A DNA stretch of 50,095 nucleotides from a virus, in IMG/VR virus record IMGVR_UViG_3300025117_000089, positions 1-50,095 of that record; one strand, 5' to 3'. The notes below the pieces were generated by a model that was not told the DNA's origin, did not search any database, and saw only the letters and a program-made list of their open reading frames with translations. Within the stretch, counting starts at the first letter, position 1, and each line of letters opens with the position of its first letter. Made by a program: the position numbers and the translations under genes. This document shows positions 9,501 through 16,936 of this stretch, piece after piece.

Positions 9501-10665
9501 CGGGCTCTGCTTCCTCTCTGATGACGTTCGCAACTCTTCTTATTGGAAGCCCTGCGGCGATGTCTTCTTTCGCCCCAACCAGCCACTGATCAGCATCCGG
9601 TACCTTATTTGCTACAGCCTGCTTGTGGAGTTCATCTACGACGGCTTGTCGTTGCTCCGGCGTTGCCGACGTAGGATCTTCGATTATGGTGTTTACGGCT
9701 TTTGCGCTTCTCGCATTGCTGTAGTTCGCATGAAGTCCGAATGGAGCAAGGAACGCAGTCATGCCGAGGGTAGGACCGACGACGGCTTTCATTTGTTCAA
9801 GCGGAGAGACATCAACGCCCGCTTCTCGTTCTACGCTTGCCTGCAGTCCGGCCTGGCCGATCTCAGTTCCTACTTCGCCGACGGCGGTATTCACAAGCCC
9901 TTTGGCGAACGGTTTCCATACTGCGGCATCTGTCGCCGCTTTGATCGTACCGGCGACTGTCGGCGCTGCGGCCTTACCGAGAGTCTTACCAGCCAGACCT
10001 GCGAACTTCCCGCCTATGGCGGTTCCAGCAAACTCGCCCAGTCCCTCAATAAATAGGTTCTTCCAGCCGGCTACTCTGGCTACTTCATCCGAAGCGCCTG
10101 CGCCTTGGACGGACTCCAGGGTCTGCTGACCTGCTTGCATTGCCGCAGGTACTGCGCCAATAGCGGAGGACGTTACGAGCGGAGCGAGTTTGCTTACCGC
10201 CTGAACTACCTTCGGCGCAAGACGCAGTGCGGTAGCTGCACCGCCGGCAAGAGCACTGGCTCCAACTGCTTCGGGAAGAAGGGCAAGCCCCGCTGCGACC
10301 GCCAGCGGCGGGGCGAGCGACGGAGCGAGCATACTACCGCCTTCGGCCAGGGCATTGACTACAGCCCCGTGTTCCTCAGGGCGAAGTTTGTTCTCAGGCA
10401 ACTCCTGCCGAGCCTTGGCGGCGTCGGCGATGGACTTCCCTGCCTCATAGACTCCTTGCCGGAAGCCTCCACCAGTAGGCTCTCCGAGCCACTGGAGGGA
10501 CTGTCCCGCCATAAGCGGCACTCCCTCAGTTACGCCGGTACGGAGCCCGGTGCCGATCTCTCCGAGTGCGGAGCGAGGTTTCTGGCGGATGCCTGCTGCC
10601 GGGGCGAGCAAGGCATCGAATGTGCCGCCGCTAGGAGGTGCGAGAAGATCGTCGAAATCAGCCAT
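3571..10665 (-). CDS. 2364-aa polyvalent internal virion (ejection) protein with two HExxH motifs and an ADP-ribosyltransferase-like domain
   Basis: This is the last gene of the late operon and the largest. Visible parts in order: a short degenerate N-terminal repeat (DDLLAPPSGGTFDALLAPAAG); an Ala-rich hydrophobic region (about 110-310); a Pro/Gln/Glu linker (about 390-660); a zincin-like motif HELVH at 743-747; an ART-like domain from about 957 (AWHGTPHDVDKF, then GTGEGAQAYGYGLYFA) to NDEDIQI near 1210; a second zincin motif HEAGH at 1251-1255; and a helical C-terminal half with a hydrophobic stretch near 2070 (MSAALAGVHGTIIGGIVFGL). Such large polyvalent proteins are packaged and ejected with phage DNA. 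The enzymatic parts could act on peptidoglycan, host proteins or self-processing (inference). The start TAATG overlaps the upstream stop. Confidence 0.85.
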   Translation of the reverse strand: MADFDDLLAPPSGGTFDALLAPAAGIRQKPRSALGEIGTGLRTGVTEGVPLMAGQSLQWLGEPTGGGFRQGVYEAGKSIADAAKARQELPENKLRPEEHGAVVNALAEGGSMLAPSLAPPLAVAAGLALLPEAVGASALAGGAATALRLAPKVVQAVSKLAPLVTSSAIGAVPAAMQAGQQTLESVQGAGASDEVARVAGWKNLFIEGLGEFAGTAIGGKFAGLAGKTLGKAAAPTVAGTIKAATDAAVWKPFAKGLVNTAVGEVGTEIGQAGLQASVEREAGVDVSPLEQMKAVVGPTLGMTAFLAPFGLHANYSNARSAKAVNTIIEDPTSATPEQRQAVVDELHKQAVANKVPDADQWLVGAKEDIAAGLPIRRVANVIREEAEPAAQATNTVQAETLNQATSDEVKIDKVEDGVATVTVGDRTVDIAVSDAAAAVAAGNLEEVLAGKEETIDESVINDTLYDLADSAQAVQDEADVRKRRVAFDRLQVQEDLRREDDLTRTSSAAMANTVPFQEGAGLAEEQARTGEATSPSEQAAQGLTEVVSPAQDTPAGTNYAGEPLFDRLDGSRYRIRMDRKDRPGGYPDFGGDLAPVEQSAEAAQGVNDEFTVPEQVLPVDESLEGDQAVTPVPQVPTGGVVAPVQEGVQLPDGKGAVASFEALDTLSKTATKQTITTGDLFTTLEQSPDENVKKLGGFLKSFTPGSKLESAVKVDPAAKTAGYAPGKNEITVKDLKNAPTSLHELVHSVTVRELKIRPDMQKRVRGVMALVKVQVTQLGLISKDTISNIEIAGGSKTFKNKFLAGELSGMEQIGYGLLNEQEFLAQAFSSPQFQGVLKATQIKTGGKYRSAWDALVEKVMQVLGIESKHASAFSEALSIAAQLAGTDVSGAPLQAQSTKGGIASRSGQGSFTAQVQKDLKSFLGKGYDNLVKRGKLEVVRNANDLPQQMQKAFLKMVAWHGTPHDVDKFSSSKIGTGEGAQAYGYGLYFAGSREVAEWYKDKLSASPKNIDATLFEEKEPGLSDEVWAKMVAEGGWGDDKSFALQGLLAKTLAGHDGFYIETVGRELYNRVRSAAQKVYSKGKLYQVELAPAEDEYLLWDKPLGEQSEKVKAALPGIKDTLGENYVSEVEDRLDADFKDWTGKELIQALNKYAVEEGLPYVGQVEDGNYRRDVSTFLHSTGIRGNKYLDGTSRSSGDGNYNYVIFNDEDIQITAIFSKNGEIAGSYFPSQKKVFLFSDNLKPGDAVDVMRHEAGHALLNEDKVFRAKRTAILKDFAILARNNPAIKAAFAKVPSDTAKGFRGEEALMYWLQEKSNRKHSIFKRIISAVKAALYRLGIAHGRLSESDLVALFSQGTKAWSRRTEDQAPTGDLSKILARLDQPEQLFSVVSDKMKEGQAKIDQILDAVQNPKSRLRDIYVKYAPQWLAVMPRSHLAQTFGKKIHWLKDIDTHNKKMEAIKAQLPDDFYAIYQDAEAVAKKNSGLEAFNNLLLTGTFNQMTPWLDETEQDWFDTSGPAGLQRSNTEKAWKAEGMKKSTGKTFAEAYQEVRTAWDKLKPAEQEQVKKIVDYLASLRERERNNLLAVIEASSEKNPGLRASLMTQFNATFGKLKGIYVPLSRYGEYILKFTTQDGREQTEFFTSPGERRVFRKQMEAQGVDPDTFVEDVKRETQKGEAVIPQALREQLGKALEAKYLTGVDLEDAGAVNEAQARAADAFSDLNQVILRWMPETSALKNSIHRKNVLGASTDMLRSSMGYVLRHAGSIAWMEYGRKIEEDIQGFEEETKGMVKDREGAINTDMRTHLANDARRWFQAVKNERVSPIASTLGKFSTAYYMTSPSTFLVQLTQLPVLTLPALARKFASLPKATAALSEGLWKAFNKKYSKDAMYGDEDVNRVYADLHLKVTEKNRVGDRRLGEDFFSPAEMLQKIKGLGTGEAGDYKRELLALRESLAKGDLDISAVHEAQDIDQGNQLTAFGRAMHYAMLPMQHGELGSRKATVLASYKLATDAKKDFFSALEDSSEIVGGTLYNYAKSDKGWFMQGDTVRTLTTFQTYRIKTALRMGILLMQSVKGESPEVRRAALKEFLGVTAMSAALAGVHGTIIGGIVFGLANLFGGDDDEPYDAELEFDKWANERLGDLFGGILSYGLPTAFGVNASKRIGMGDLYGVSSEPPENMHGAQLAAWYAGNLIGPSFSVAQSWVKGYDQMVNKGNYMRGLEEALPKPLKDGLKAFRVASDGLKTGAGKKLIADEDINQHSILMLALGFNPDEVAKAQGAERSLNKIGTQLSERIGRLIRDAAKAIVESEDTGGPMAAIAAFNAKLPLFAINGSDLRPAVRKLVLGEVGTTGLRQRQVASQFGVPVYQGK

Positions 10666-11870
10666 TACTTCAGTTCCCCACTCTTTACCTTAGCGAATAT
10701 GCTTGTTTGTTCTTCTTGTGTTTGGCCTTTCTTCATATGCTTGGCTGCTATGCTCTTCTGTTCCGGAGTCAAAGACGAAGCCAACGTCGAGAAAGAATCC
10801 TGCTTTATGCCTCCCGGTTTAATCATCTCTTTCGTTACTGGGTTGTAGAATGCCTGCTGTTTCAGAGCGGGCGCGTAGGGGTTGTCTGGGTTCGGTTCCT
10901 CAATGTCAAACTTCATCAGTTTGCCCTGCTCGATCTGCTGGCGGGCTATTCCTGCGGACGCTTCTGCGAGGCTCGCCTGCGATGCCTGGAGGTTGCGGCT
11001 TGAGATACCTGCGGCAGGGGCTTCGGACGCTTGCGCCCCAGCAAGCAGAGCTTGCGCCTGCTGAAGGGGTACGCCCCCGGTAACAGTAGAATACAGTGTG
11101 TTCTCCGCGCCGAACTTGTCGACTGCGGCCTTGTTGTACTCAGCTATGCCGGCGTTGGCCGCTGCCATCTCCGCTGCTCCGGAAGAGTATATCGGGTTGT
11201 CCCCTCGATATCCGGTAATCGTTGCGAAGGCTTTCGGGTTGTCGAACGGGGTCTTCAACTGAGGTGCGTAGCCGGGCTGGACTGTTGTCTTCGGCGCGAT
11301 GCCTCCTCCGAACGAGGTTGCTGCGTTCCCATTTATCATTTCACGCCGAGCGCCCCCGGCTCCAGGCGACAGGTTATCGGTAAGCCACTTCATCCCTTGC
11401 GCGTTGACTGCCTTGGTGTCCGGTCTTCCCTCTGATCGCGCCTGCGCATCGGCGAGGGCAATTTGCAGATGGACATCGTCGAGTTTGTTTTGCGTAATTA
11501 CTTTGGTCCCATCATTCAGGGTGACAAAGTCCGGCTCGTAGGTTCTCGGACCCTCTGGGGTGAAGCGCTCGTGAGCGACGGCCACTGGCGGAGCAGTACT
11601 TGTTTGCACCCTCGGTACGATTCCTTGCGCGGTTGTGCTTCCTGGAACCGGCCCAGAAAAAACATTGGGGCTGGCTACTCCGCCGGCACTTGGAGGTGTC
11701 CGCAAGAATGTAGACTGATCTCGTAACATCCTAGCCCCGAGCATGGCCTCTCGCTCCGCCTGTGGTTTGGCAATCGATTGTTCTATCGCTTGCACTACAG
11801 GATTGACTGTGCTCAACGCTTGCGGATTGATTCCCAACTCGTCCGGTTTCACCTTCGCTAAATCTGCCAT
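10665..11870 (-). CDS. Probable internal virion protein, 401 aa
   Basis: ATG 11870 follows a good ribosome site (TAGGAGGTTC). The product is Ala/Gln-rich with many predicted helices (for example ASQASLAEASAGIARQQIEQ) and a Pro/Thr-rich region near residues 55-110. It ends in a lysine-rich segment (EQKSIAAKHMKKGQTQEEQ). It lies between a coiled-coil virion protein and the 2364-aa polyvalent protein, the usual place for ejectosome components of podoviruses. No specific family recognised; the role is inferred from context and composition. Confidence 0.75.
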   Translation of the reverse strand: MADLAKVKPDELGINPQALSTVNPVVQAIEQSIAKPQAEREAMLGARMLRDQSTFLRTPPSAGGVASPNVFSGPVPGSTTAQGIVPRVQTSTAPPVAVAHERFTPEGPRTYEPDFVTLNDGTKVITQNKLDDVHLQIALADAQARSEGRPDTKAVNAQGMKWLTDNLSPGAGGARREMINGNAATSFGGGIAPKTTVQPGYAPQLKTPFDNPKAFATITGYRGDNPIYSSGAAEMAAANAGIAEYNKAAVDKFGAENTLYSTVTGGVPLQQAQALLAGAQASEAPAAGISSRNLQASQASLAEASAGIARQQIEQGKLMKFDIEEPNPDNPYAPALKQQAFYNPVTKEMIKPGGIKQDSFSTLASSLTPEQKSIAAKHMKKGQTQEEQTSIFAKVKSGELK

Positions 11871-11881
11871 ATCTGAACCTC

Positions 11882-13852
11882 CTACCCTTGGATAATTGTC
11901 TGCTCGATGGTGCTGTCGCTGGTCGTGTCGCTCTGCGAATGACTGTCGACAATAGAGAAGCTGTTGCTCTCCTGTGCTGCGTAGCTCTGCGACAAGCCTT
12001 CGTTAAACCCAACCTGCGCGTTCGCCGAGACGCTGGTAAGCGCCGATGCAACCTTCTGCGTGTAGAGACCGGCCACCGCTTTCAGCGCTTCCATCTGGAT
12101 CTCTTTCGCTGCCGTCGCCGCCCGCAGGTTGGCGTCCATCTCCTTGACGATCAACTCGGCTCGGCCTACGACCTCACTGACCTGTGCCTTAAAGTTATCT
12201 ACTTTCGCTCTCAGGTACTCGCCTTCCCGGCGAACCTCGGCGTCGTAGCCTGCCATCTGCGCGGTGTAGACCTTCGCCCCTGTCTCGTCCTTGCCCAGCT
12301 CGTATTGAGTATCAGCTTTATACTTATCGATGGCAGAGGTCAGTACGGCGACCTTGTCCTTGTTCCCTTCGACGAGGGCTTGCATCTGCGCCAGATTAAT
12401 ATCTGCGACGACTTTCGACGCCTGGACCTGAGTAGCGTAGGCAGTTACCTGCTTGCCGTAGAGGTCAACCTTGGCGGTTTCTCCTGCGATGCGGGCCTGG
12501 TACAGGTTGAACTTAGCGGTAACTCCAGATATCTGCGCGATGACTGCATCGATCTTCGCCTTGAAGGCGTCGATCCTTGCCCGGTCGATCTCGGTCTGGA
12601 GACGAGCGCCATCCATCTGCGCCTTGTAAAGCTCTATCAGTACTTTCAGTGCGTCCACACGGGCGGTGTAGATCTGCACCTTTTGAACTTGCAGTTCACC
12701 ATGGATCTTCGCCCCTTCCATCTGCGCTTTGTAAAGCTCGACTTTGGCAAGCTCGGCCCGAATGCGGGACTCGAAGACTTGAGCAAGGGCCTTATACCCT
12801 TCCATTCTTGCGTTGAAGGAGCTGACCTTTAGGCCGAAGGCGTCGATCACTGCCTGTACGCGATAGCGGGCAACCTCGAAGGCTCGCTGTGCGACTTGGT
12901 TAGTAAAGTCCATGACCTGCTTCTCGAAGGTCATCCCAGAGGTAATGGCGAACTGGGTCTGTTGCTGCTGCAACTCGGCCCGCTTGAAGGTTATATCCCT
13001 ATCAAGATTCAGCCTCGCTCTCGTGTCCTCGGCAAGTGCTTCCTGCAGGGCGGAGGACAGGACGCCGTCTGGCATCTCGTAGTTCCACTGTTCCCAGTTA
13101 TTGAGGACTTGGTTATACGCTTTTACCAGCTCAACGTCCAAATTTGAGAGTGCTCTCTCCCAGATTGCAGTCCACACCTCCTCCGTGTATACGGCGGTCC
13201 CGATAGTTACATCGTTATACAGCTTGGTCTTGATCGCGTCAGCCAGGTCTGACTGGTAAGTCGCTTCGTCGTAGACGAACATCGGCTCGGGCGGTGTAAG
13301 GTCCGCCGTCGGGAGGGTTCCTTCGAACTGGGCGAATGCAATCTCCGGAGGAGACGGAAGCACTGTCTCGTCGAGGACCGGCACTGCCGGCATGTCGAGG
13401 GTCGGAGACACCGGGATACTTGGATCGGAGAGCGCGGGAACGTCAGTCGGCACTGTTGGCAGTGCGTCATCAGGGGCATCCGGCAATGAAATTGCGGGGG
13501 AGATCGCATCCAAATTAGGGAGGTCGACTTGCTCGACGGAGATGTCGACGAGACCAAGGAGAGCACGGAGCGCGGCGAGGTCGGAGATCGTAACAGGCTG
13601 CGCCTGAGTAACGTAGGGCGTTACCGCGTCAGGGGTAGGCGCCTCGCCAATATTCGGTGGATCGAGTGTCTCAAGTGCGAGGTCTAGGTTCCCCATCGGA
13701 ACGGAGAAGTCGCCGACAGCGAGAGCGTCAAGTGCTGCGACCGACTCCGCGTCGTACTGATTCACAAGGTCTTCTGACATCCCAAACCTTGCAGTCACAA
13801 GGTCTGAGGCGACATGCGCAACCGGTGTTATCTGAAAACTACTTAGCGCCAT
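11882..13852 (-). CDS. Long helical repeat virion protein, 656 aa
   Basis: The start has AAGGAGGCCGAG upstream. The first 200 residues are acidic and Pro-rich (many DLPNLD and SLPDAPDD phrases). From about residue 300 to 600 there is a long run of imperfect helical repeats built on Y-K-A-Q-M-x-G and A-R-I-D-A-F-K type units (for example VELYKAQMEGAKI, IELYKAQMDGARL, NLYQARIAGETAKV), suggesting an extended alpha-solenoid or coiled coil. The C-terminus is Ser-rich. It is probably an internal virion or ejection-channel component (inference). Confidence 0.75.
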   Translation of the reverse strand: MALSSFQITPVAHVASDLVTARFGMSEDLVNQYDAESVAALDALAVGDFSVPMGNLDLALETLDPPNIGEAPTPDAVTPYVTQAQPVTISDLAALRALLGLVDISVEQVDLPNLDAISPAISLPDAPDDALPTVPTDVPALSDPSIPVSPTLDMPAVPVLDETVLPSPPEIAFAQFEGTLPTADLTPPEPMFVYDEATYQSDLADAIKTKLYNDVTIGTAVYTEEVWTAIWERALSNLDVELVKAYNQVLNNWEQWNYEMPDGVLSSALQEALAEDTRARLNLDRDITFKRAELQQQQTQFAITSGMTFEKQVMDFTNQVAQRAFEVARYRVQAVIDAFGLKVSSFNARMEGYKALAQVFESRIRAELAKVELYKAQMEGAKIHGELQVQKVQIYTARVDALKVLIELYKAQMDGARLQTEIDRARIDAFKAKIDAVIAQISGVTAKFNLYQARIAGETAKVDLYGKQVTAYATQVQASKVVADINLAQMQALVEGNKDKVAVLTSAIDKYKADTQYELGKDETGAKVYTAQMAGYDAEVRREGEYLRAKVDNFKAQVSEVVGRAELIVKEMDANLRAATAAKEIQMEALKAVAGLYTQKVASALTSVSANAQVGFNEGLSQSYAAQESNSFSIVDSHSQSDTTSDSTIEQTIIQG

Positions 13853-13874
13853 CTCGGCCTCCTTATATGTGTGA

Positions 13875-13891
13875 CATGAGTATACCTCATG
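13875..13891 (-). other. Small inverted repeat between two virion genes
   Basis: CATGAG-TATAC-CTCATG (6-bp arms, 5-nt loop) lies in the 46-bp gap between the 482-aa and 656-aa virion genes, about 20 nt upstream of the ribosome site of the latter. There is no U-run. It could be a weak RNA hairpin tuning translation of the downstream gene; no more can be said. Confidence 0.35.
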
Positions 13892-13898
13892 CTGTTGG

Positions 13899-15347
13899 TT
13901 AATACAACTGGACTTTTTCTTCTATGGCGTAGTCGACTCTCCCGAGGAAGATCTCTCCATAGAACTCAACCAAGTTGCCATCTGCGTCCTTCATGTCTGG
14001 TATTGTGTGCCGCGATTGCCCTGTTAAAAGTCTCGGGAAGTTAGTTGATACAAGAGAATTGTTGCTATTCGGTCCGACATAATAATAACCGAATTGATCT
14101 TGACCGTATATATAAGCTCCAAGTAATGCAGTTATTTGCGCTATACTATCAGTGTTGTAATATTTTAATCCAATATTATCGAATTGCGGATAAGTATCAG
14201 AACTTACTTCTCGCAATGGATAAACTGTTGAGTTTACTTTAAGATAATCACATTTGGATGTGGTGATGGTTACTGTTTCTTCAAGTAAAGCGCCTTCAAG
14301 GTCGCATATTTGATAATCCCTTATCCTGTGGGTATGCGTCTCAACGGAACTGGTGCGATAACATGCAGCGTGATTCTGGTGATTATTCGTCTCAATTCTT
14401 ACAGAATACTCGCCTGACCATAAGGAACAACCTTCAGCGGTGTATGTGGTGTTCCATTGGTTGTAATACTCCCCTCCTGGTATGGAAAATGTATCTTCAC
14501 CTGGAGTTGGGCCTGGATTGCCGACATTTCCACATGCATCAATTACGTCTTGTTCAACAACAGTTAATTCTCCGGAACATCCATAGCCATAGCTAACCCA
14601 ACAGTTTCCACCATACCTGTCTGATTCATCGACAGCTATGAATCCGTTGCGAGGGAGTCCAATATCAGTTCCGTAAACCATGATACTTCTATTTTCGGTA
14701 ACTGTTCTGTCTGCCTCAGATGTCCAGGCATTTCGGCCCATGCATCCACCCCAGCATATTACAACGTGAATTGTTCCAGCGGATGAAGTAAAGTTGTGTG
14801 TTTCTGAGAGATTGCCGGTTAGGTCAATATCTGTCCCCCCTGGCCTTACCCCTGTTTGCGCGACAAAGAACAGGTAATACTCCCCGTCGGTCGACATGAA
14901 CTGCCCGTCGATGTTCACTTCGACGTTGTCGTCCATATCCGCCGCAGTTACCCCAGTGACATTCTTGAACAACTTGTACGGGCCTTCGAAGGTTCCGCTC
15001 ATGCAGGCTACCCAGTACTGATTATCCCCACTACGCATACAGGGAACCAGCCTTGAAAGCGGAAGCGGAGTTATTTGCTCCGCATGTTTCTCTTTTGGAA
15101 TCTCGGGCTTACCTGCATCGCAAGTGACAACGATATTCTCCGCCCCGTTGACGGACTGCATATAGACCGTGCCTACATATGCGCCGGTCTGGTCGTAAAA
15201 CTTCTTCGTCTCGGAATAGATCGCCAGATCCTGAAAGGACTGGTTCCTGCGGAAGTCGAACATCAGGCGAGGCACATGAGCCTCAGCGAGGGAGCGGGCC
15301 TGAACCCTGTCTCCTTTAAGCTCGACCTGCGTCGTCTTGGCGGCCAT
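13899..15347 (-). CDS. Virion-associated protein with AT-rich, Cys/Tyr-rich central module, 482 aa
   Basis: The start is ATG 15347, which shares a base with the upstream TGA (TGATG); the longer frame to 15434 lies inside the upstream gene. The N-terminal 170 residues (MAAKTTQVELKGDRVQARSL) use codons like the neighbours. From about base 14840 down to 14040 the DNA becomes clearly AT-richer and the protein rich in Cys, Asn and Tyr (ICWGGCMGRNAW, NCWVSYGYGCSGEL). The C-terminus returns to a conserved-looking end (GEIFLGRVDYAIEEKVQLY). A swapped surface module in a tail-associated protein is plausible. No family recognised. Confidence 0.75.
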   Translation of the reverse strand: MAAKTTQVELKGDRVQARSLAEAHVPRLMFDFRRNQSFQDLAIYSETKKFYDQTGAYVGTVYMQSVNGAENIVVTCDAGKPEIPKEKHAEQITPLPLSRLVPCMRSGDNQYWVACMSGTFEGPYKLFKNVTGVTAADMDDNVEVNIDGQFMSTDGEYYLFFVAQTGVRPGGTDIDLTGNLSETHNFTSSAGTIHVVICWGGCMGRNAWTSEADRTVTENRSIMVYGTDIGLPRNGFIAVDESDRYGGNCWVSYGYGCSGELTVVEQDVIDACGNVGNPGPTPGEDTFSIPGGEYYNQWNTTYTAEGCSLWSGEYSVRIETNNHQNHAACYRTSSVETHTHRIRDYQICDLEGALLEETVTITTSKCDYLKVNSTVYPLREVSSDTYPQFDNIGLKYYNTDSIAQITALLGAYIYGQDQFGYYYVGPNSNNSLVSTNFPRLLTGQSRHTIPDMKDADGNLVEFYGEIFLGRVDYAIEEKVQLY

Positions 15348-15826
15348 CAGCGTGCCTTGCGTTTGAGGAATACCGGGGCGAGGGCGAGGAAGTCGAGAGA
15401 GAAGTTGCCGGTACCTGCGACCCGAACCTTCCAATACCGAGCCTTGCCGTACAGATATTTCTTCAAGGTCTTGAACATGTCCTGCTGGACTTGGCCGGTC
15501 TTCGTCGGAGCGAGAGTGTAGCTCCGCGCATGTGCGGTGTCTTCATCACCAGTCAGGGTAACGGTAACGTTTCCTACGGACTCGTAACCGATGTCATAAG
15601 CTTCGATGCTCTTCTGCTCTCTGCTCTCGAAGTCGTGCGTTGGAGTGTCCAGCCACCAGGAGATTGCGGTCCCTGCGTCAGTCGTCCCGCCTTCTTCGAA
15701 AATCCCGGTGTCGCCAAACATGACGAGTTTGCCATTGAACTCGACGACGGAGTCGAAGGGCATATTGGTGTACTGACTCGGCGCCTTATTCATGGTGTTC
15801 ATTGCGATGGTAAGTCTGTCAGACAT
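15347..15826 (-). CDS. Virion structural protein, 159 aa
   Basis: ATG 15826 follows AGGAGGAAGACAGC. The product has a beta-rich look with phrases MPFDSVVEFNGKLVMFGDTG and SWWLDTPTHDFESREQKSIEAYDIGYES, then RARYWKVRVAG-type strands and a basic C-terminus (FLKRKAR). It is probably related to tail-hub or tail-assembly proteins, since it follows the beta-propeller-like protein family seen at 19088-19996 in style. Coupled to the next gene by TGATG. No firm family. Confidence 0.7.
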   Translation of the reverse strand: MSDRLTIAMNTMNKAPSQYTNMPFDSVVEFNGKLVMFGDTGIFEEGGTTDAGTAISWWLDTPTHDFESREQKSIEAYDIGYESVGNVTVTLTGDEDTAHARSYTLAPTKTGQVQQDMFKTLKKYLYGKARYWKVRVAGTGNFSLDFLALAPVFLKRKAR

Positions 15827-15838
15827 GCTGTCTTCCTC

Positions 15839-16936
15839 CTATGAAGGCCTCGTATACGAAAGAATGTAATCGTCAAACCTTGCCATAGCCGCGCCTTCGA
15901 GGTAGAACTTAGGGACCGGGAGAGAGAAAACCAGACTGGCTGAGATGGCCTCATAGGAGGACATAAGTATCTCCGGTACCGGGAGATCGAAGATGATCGA
16001 TCCAACAGTCCCAACAGACCCTGAGAGGAGGACTTGGAGAGGGGGGATCTCCAGGAGGAGGACTCCCAGGGTCTGTTGGCTTGCTGTGAAACTTGTGATA
16101 ATCGCCGGAAGAGAAATTTGTAATTGGGCGAGCTGGCCGACCGTCCCTTCAAGAAGGACTTCGAGCGCCGGGAAGTTCAGGTGCAGGTCGGCGGCGAGGC
16201 CGGTCGTGCCTGTGAGCGCCGCTTCGATTACTGCGAGGTCGAAGGCTAAGGCTGCACCAGTCTGAGCGTCGAAGACGAGGGGCGGGAGGTCGAGGTCTAG
16301 TGAGCAGGTCGCCCCGGTTACTGCGGTAGCAGTAAACTCTTGGAACGGGATCTCCAGTTCGAGACTGGAGCCTGCGTTGAGCAGAACCTCCGGTACTGGT
16401 AGGTCGAAGGCAAGCCAGGCTGGTGCGGAAGTCTCGCCGAAGAACTCGATTACTGGAAGAGATACGACGAGGTCGCAGTTTACCCCTCTTGCTTCGATCG
16501 CTACTGCGATGGGCGGAAGCTCAACAACTATGCTGGCACTAATGGTAAGTGTACCTGACATAGTCGCGTCGTCGCTTCCAGTCTCGACTGCTCCTACGGT
16601 TCCTGAGACAACTACTTCGCCTGCGACATCGGCGGTATCACCCCCTGTCTCGGCAACAGTTAGAGTTCCATAAGTGTAGAGTCCTGATGTGCCGTAGGCT
16701 TCGGCGGTGTCGCTCCCGGTCTCGGTTGCGTCCATCGTCCCTGTCGAGTGGACCGTAAGCCCGGCCAACGCGGCAGTGTCACTGCCGGTCTCATTCGCTG
16801 CTATGGTCCCGGCAATGCCGGGGACGGTCGCGTCGATAACGCCGACTTCGATATACTGCTGGGTTACCCGCGCCGTTCTTGTAGAAGGCTCAACACCGAC
16901 CTCGATATATTGTTGAGTTACGCGGGCAACTGTCAT
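15839..16936 (-). CDS. Repeat-built structural protein, 365 aa
   Basis: The start overlaps the upstream stop (ATGA). The protein is almost entirely repeats: RVTQQYIEVGV occurs twice in the first 35 residues; then several ETGSDTA units (about 45-140); then about eight copies of a roughly 26-residue beta unit with a core like LEIPPLQVLLSGSVG or FDLPVPEILMSS. This suggests a fibrous or beta-solenoid appendage in the virion. DNA repeats accompany the protein repeats, so copy number may vary between relatives (inference). Context: between other surface-type proteins. Confidence 0.75.
   Translation of the reverse strand: MTVARVTQQYIEVGVEPSTRTARVTQQYIEVGVIDATVPGIAGTIAANETGSDTAALAGLTVHSTGTMDATETGSDTAEAYGTSGLYTYGTLTVAETGGDTADVAGEVVVSGTVGAVETGSDDATMSGTLTISASIVVELPPIAVAIEARGVNCDLVVSLPVIEFFGETSAPAWLAFDLPVPEVLLNAGSSLELEIPFQEFTATAVTGATCSLDLDLPPLVFDAQTGAALAFDLAVIEAALTGTTGLAADLHLNFPALEVLLEGTVGQLAQLQISLPAIITSFTASQQTLGVLLLEIPPLQVLLSGSVGTVGSIIFDLPVPEILMSSYEAISASLVFSLPVPKFYLEGAAMARFDDYILSYTRPS

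Noticed and set aside
10105-10848. Long plus-strand frames opposite the 2364-aa and 401-aa virion genes (also 5458-6132, 9475-10056)
   Set aside because: They mirror GC-biased codons of the real minus-strand genes, have implausible Arg/Ser/Cys-rich content and no ribosome sites.
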